DNA of 35,465 nucleotides, taken from assembly GCA_945900775.1 (NCBI GenBank), contig CAMDJP010000032.1, positions 1 through 35,465 on the forward strand, given 5' to 3'. This stretch comes from Akkermansia muciniphila (GTDB lineage Bacteria; Verrucomicrobiota; Verrucomicrobiia; Limisphaerales; SIAT01). Below the pieces are notes generated by a model. It searched no databases. It was given only the letters and a program-made list of their open reading frames with translations, and was not told where the DNA came from. Position numbers and translations under genes: made by a program. Shown piece by piece: positions 33,539 through 35,465 of this stretch (within the stretch, counting starts at the first letter, position 1; every line of letters starts with the position of its first letter).

Positions 33539-34842
33539 TTATCCTTCTCGACCGTGCCCGTATTGACCAACAGCAGCGATACGCCGGTGAGTTGCTCCAA
33601 CTGAATCACTGCTTCCAGTGCCTCTTTTTTGGTATCTAACAATCCCTGCGCCGCTTCGAGGCATTGTTTCTGGAGTTCGACGTAGGTAGCAATGGGCACA
33701 GCGCCGAGCCGATAATGCCGGTCGGCGACTTCCGCGGCTTCCTTGAAGTGCCGCACGGCATCGGGTTTCCATTTCGTCATCTCACGAAGCTTCGCCTCGT
33801 AAGTCAGTGCAGCTTCGAGAACCTTCCGCTGGATCTCGCGCTCAGTGACGCTAAACGAGACCTCCGCCTGCATTCGACGCGCCGCGGCGACCTCGATGTT
33901 CCCCTTGTTCTGATTCCACAGCGGCACCGGCACCGAGAGACCCACACCGATGATGCGCTCGCGGTTGTTCCCGTTGCGTTCCTCAGAGAGGATGGGGCCG
34001 ATGCTGATGGTGGGATAACGTTCGTTCTTCGCCAGATCCACGCGGAAACCCTGTTGCGCCAACTCCGCCGCACGCACACGCAGCTCGAAGCTGTTCGTTC
34101 GCGCCAGCGCGATGAGGGCCTCGGCCTTCTCCGCCGGCCGGAAGAGCAAATCGGGAGGGGCGATGGACAGGCGTACCCCCGCCGCAACGCCGCGCAGTTG
34201 GTTCAACTCCAGCGAGGCCGACTGCGCGGCCAGCAGCGCCTCACTCGCCTTGCGCTGCGCGTTCAACTCCGTCGCCTCGATGACGCGCATCTCGAGCAGC
34301 GGTGTCAGGCCCGCGGGATCACGCTGCACGAGCACTTCACGCAATGCATGGAACCGGCTGGCCACTTCGCTCGCGGCGTCAGCCTTTTCCTGCGCGGCGA
34401 ACAATCCGTAGGCCAGCGTCCGCACGCGACCGGCGAGCGCGAGCTTGAAGCGCGCGTAGCCCAACTCCGCCAATTCGATATCGTAATTCGCAATGGCCTT
34501 GCGCAAGCCGATGCGCCCGGGCCACTCAAACGGCTGCACCACGGAGACCGACCAGGCGACTCCTTCGCTGCGCAGGCCAGCGTCGCGCGCCGTCTTCTGG
34601 CCGACGCTGCTGCTCACTTCGGGGTTGGGAAGCAGGCCGGCCGTCTTGCGCCCAGCCTTCGCGGCGATGATTTCAGCCTCGTAAAACCTGAGCTCGGGGT
34701 TCTTCAGCAGCGCCTCCTCCACGAGCAGGTCGAGCGTGACGCTGTTCGTGGGCGACGACGGCGCTTCGGCAGCAAAGGAATTCAACGCGACGCATTCCAA
34801 GGCGGCCAGCAAAGTCAATTTCCAGAAATAGGTTCGTTTCAT
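33535..34842 (-). CDS. outer-membrane efflux protein, TolC/CzcC family
   Basis: This is the outer-membrane channel of the metal efflux system. The ATG at 34842 opens a signal peptide (MKRTYFWKLTLLAALECVAL, then NSFAAEA), giving 435 residues; an ATG at 34920 would add 26 residues with no signal-like character. The body is a long alpha-helical and coiled-coil protein typical of the family: LLVEEALLKNPELRFYEAEI, AKAGRKTAGLLPNPEVSSSVG, a second repeat AALTYEAKLREMTKWKPDAV and a C-terminal GAVPIATYVELQKQCLEAA. It is first in the operon czcC, small membrane protein, czcA. In most relatives an adaptor gene lies between the channel and pump genes, but not here. The expression signal upstream is not obvious. 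Confidence 0.9.
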   Translation of the reverse strand: MKRTYFWKLTLLAALECVALNSFAAEAPSSPTNSVTLDLLVEEALLKNPELRFYEAEIIAAKAGRKTAGLLPNPEVSSSVGQKTARDAGLRSEGVAWSVSVVQPFEWPGRIGLRKAIANYDIELAELGYARFKLALAGRVRTLAYGLFAAQEKADAASEVASRFHALREVLVQRDPAGLTPLLEMRVIEATELNAQRKASEALLAAQSASLELNQLRGVAAGVRLSIAPPDLLFRPAEKAEALIALARTNSFELRVRAAELAQQGFRVDLAKNERYPTISIGPILSEERNGNNRERIIGVGLSVPVPLWNQNKGNIEVAAARRMQAEVSFSVTEREIQRKVLEAALTYEAKLREMTKWKPDAVRHFKEAAEVADRHYRLGAVPIATYVELQKQCLEAAQGLLDTKKEALEAVIQLEQLTGVSLLLVNTGTVEKDK

Positions 34843-35221
34843 AAATAAACACCAACAGTTTAGTTCAATAAGGAATCGCAAATCGGCGGTGTGCAGGCAA
34901 ACCGGGCCTGCGGGAGGCACCTCGCGAGGAACAGGATGGTCTTCATACGCGCAACGGTAAATCTAGCCTAGTAAACCGTCAATGCTGACGGTGTGCGAGA
35001 GATTGAACGGCAGACTGGCCTCGATTTCTACACAGACCTTTCCGAGGAGGCGCAGAACAGGATGGAGGTTGCGAAAGCCGAGCGGCGGGGTTTTTTGTCG
35101 GGACCGATTAATTGCAAAAAGTGCTATTCAGACGAATATTTATGCAAGCCAATCCATCCAAACAGGATATAAACTTGGGACAAAAACAATTTCCTATCAA
35201 TTACTTGCGGAAGACTCACCC
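34843..35221. other. intergenic region between divergent czcC and DUF1501 genes
   Basis: A 379-base stretch with no reading frame I can support on either strand. The right half is clearly more AT-rich and holds a weak promoter candidate and a GGAAG ribosome-binding site (35209-35213) for the DUF1501 gene. I see no metal-regulator operator that I can name before czcC and no RNA gene. Confidence 0.6.
35112..35140 (+). promoter_or_regulatory. weak candidate promoter for the DUF1501 gene
   Basis: TTGCAA (35112-35117), 17 bases, AATATT (35135-35140) in an AT-rich stretch, giving a leader of about 75 bases. Each hexamer matches only four or fewer consensus positions. Confidence 0.25.
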
Positions 35222-35465
35222 ATGATCACGCTGACGGATACCGGACCAAGCCATACCTGCCAAGGCTACACGCGCCGTGATTTTCTCCGCATCGGAGCCA
35301 TGGGCGCGGGCGGGTTGACGCTGGCCAATTTGCTGGGCGCCAAGGCGCGTGCAGCGGAGACGGGAAATCACTTCCTGAAGGATAAGTCGATCGTCATGCT
35401 CTTCCTGCATGGCGGGCCGCCGCACATCGAGACCTTCGACCCGAAAATGTCGGCCCCGGTCGAGA
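35222..35465 (+). CDS. Tat-exported DUF1501 protein, N-terminal part
   Basis: Only the first 81 codons are present; the gene continues past the right edge. The ATG at 35222 has GGAAG eight bases upstream. A twin-arginine signal, TRRDFLRIGAMGAGGLTLAN, is seen at about residues 17-36, followed by a probable cleavage after ARAAE. KSIVMLFLHGGPPHIETFDP then matches the conserved start of the DUF1501 domain, a sulfatase-like (alkaline phosphatase superfamily) fold very common in Planctomycetes and Verrucomicrobia. In these phyla such genes usually sit next to a DUF1549/DUF1553 cytochrome-type gene; what lies beyond the window cannot be seen. The enzymatic activity is unknown. Confidence 0.9.
   Translation, partial: MITLTDTGPSHTCQGYTRRDFLRIGAMGAGGLTLANLLGAKARAAETGNHFLKDKSIVMLFLHGGPPHIETFDPKMSAPVE

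Noticed and set aside
33664-34848. 394-codon plus-strand frame opposite czcC
   Set aside because: Antisense shadow, Arg/His/Leu-rich, no motif.
1-35465. CRISPR arrays, insertion sequences, tRNA or rRNA genes
   Set aside because: No regularly spaced repeats, transposase motifs or recognisable RNA gene sequences were seen; a covariance-model scan would be the decisive test.

Overview
This 35.5 kb, GC-rich window reads as a chromosomal segment of a member of the PVC superphylum, most likely Verrucomicrobiota (perhaps the Pedosphaera/Limisphaerales side). That placement is an inference from gene content: several DUF1080 (3-keto-disaccharide hydrolase family) proteins, PVC-type propeller/haem dehydrogenases, a DUF6797 protein, a Tat-exported DUF1501 protein and a multi-CxxCH cytochrome, beside ordinary bacterial housekeeping genes. 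I see no phage, IS element, CRISPR array, rRNA or tRNA.

Layout. (1) 1-6748, all minus: an exported saccharide-oxidation type cluster. It has a DUF6797/propeller protein, a five-haem cytochrome c with a PA14-like N-terminus, and three consecutive DUF1080 proteins, one carried on a long coiled coil. (2) 6971-8284, plus: trigger factor, ending at a shared bidirectional terminator. (3) 8354-16441, minus: DAHP synthase, sugar nucleotidyltransferase, ApgM-type phosphoglycerate mutase, class I/II aminotransferase, ClpX, ClpP, RNase III and a small zinc-ribbon protein. (4) 16580-17797, plus: an exported glucose/sorbosone dehydrogenase-like protein with a promoter that predicts a leaderless mRNA. (5) 18016-20277, minus: a PNPOx-like flavoprotein, a eukaryote-type HisA and an exported isochorismatase-fold hydrolase whose start overlaps the hisA stop. 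(6) 20396-21442, plus: a PfkB kinase behind a palindrome. (7) 21526-29525, minus: EF-P, a Sel1-repeat protein, a NusG/RfaH-like factor, a large PVC propeller/HEAT/haem protein, Cu/Zn superoxide dismutase and a second PVC propeller protein. (8) 29695-34842, minus: a CzcC/CzcA-type heavy-metal efflux operon that looks damaged. Its small membrane gene carries a one-base frameshift, and its periplasmic adaptor survives only as a 5' remnant. (9) 35222 to the edge, plus: the start of a Tat-exported DUF1501 protein.

How the genes fit together. The first cluster and the PVC/GSDH/DUF1501 proteins suggest oxidation of saccharides in the periplasm, with electrons passed to c-type cytochromes and keto-sugars handled by DUF1080 proteins. 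The central block is core metabolism, proteolysis and RNA processing. The efflux operon would need an adaptor from elsewhere in the genome to work.

Regulatory sites were read by eye. A recurring TTGAC(G/T) -35 with a 17-18 base spacer occurs before tig, clpP, apgM and the GSDH-like gene. Strong Shine-Dalgarno sequences are scarce. The most interesting points are the eukaryote-type HisA, the decaying efflux operon, the unusual EF-P loop, the predicted leaderless transcript and the coiled-coil DUF1080 protein.
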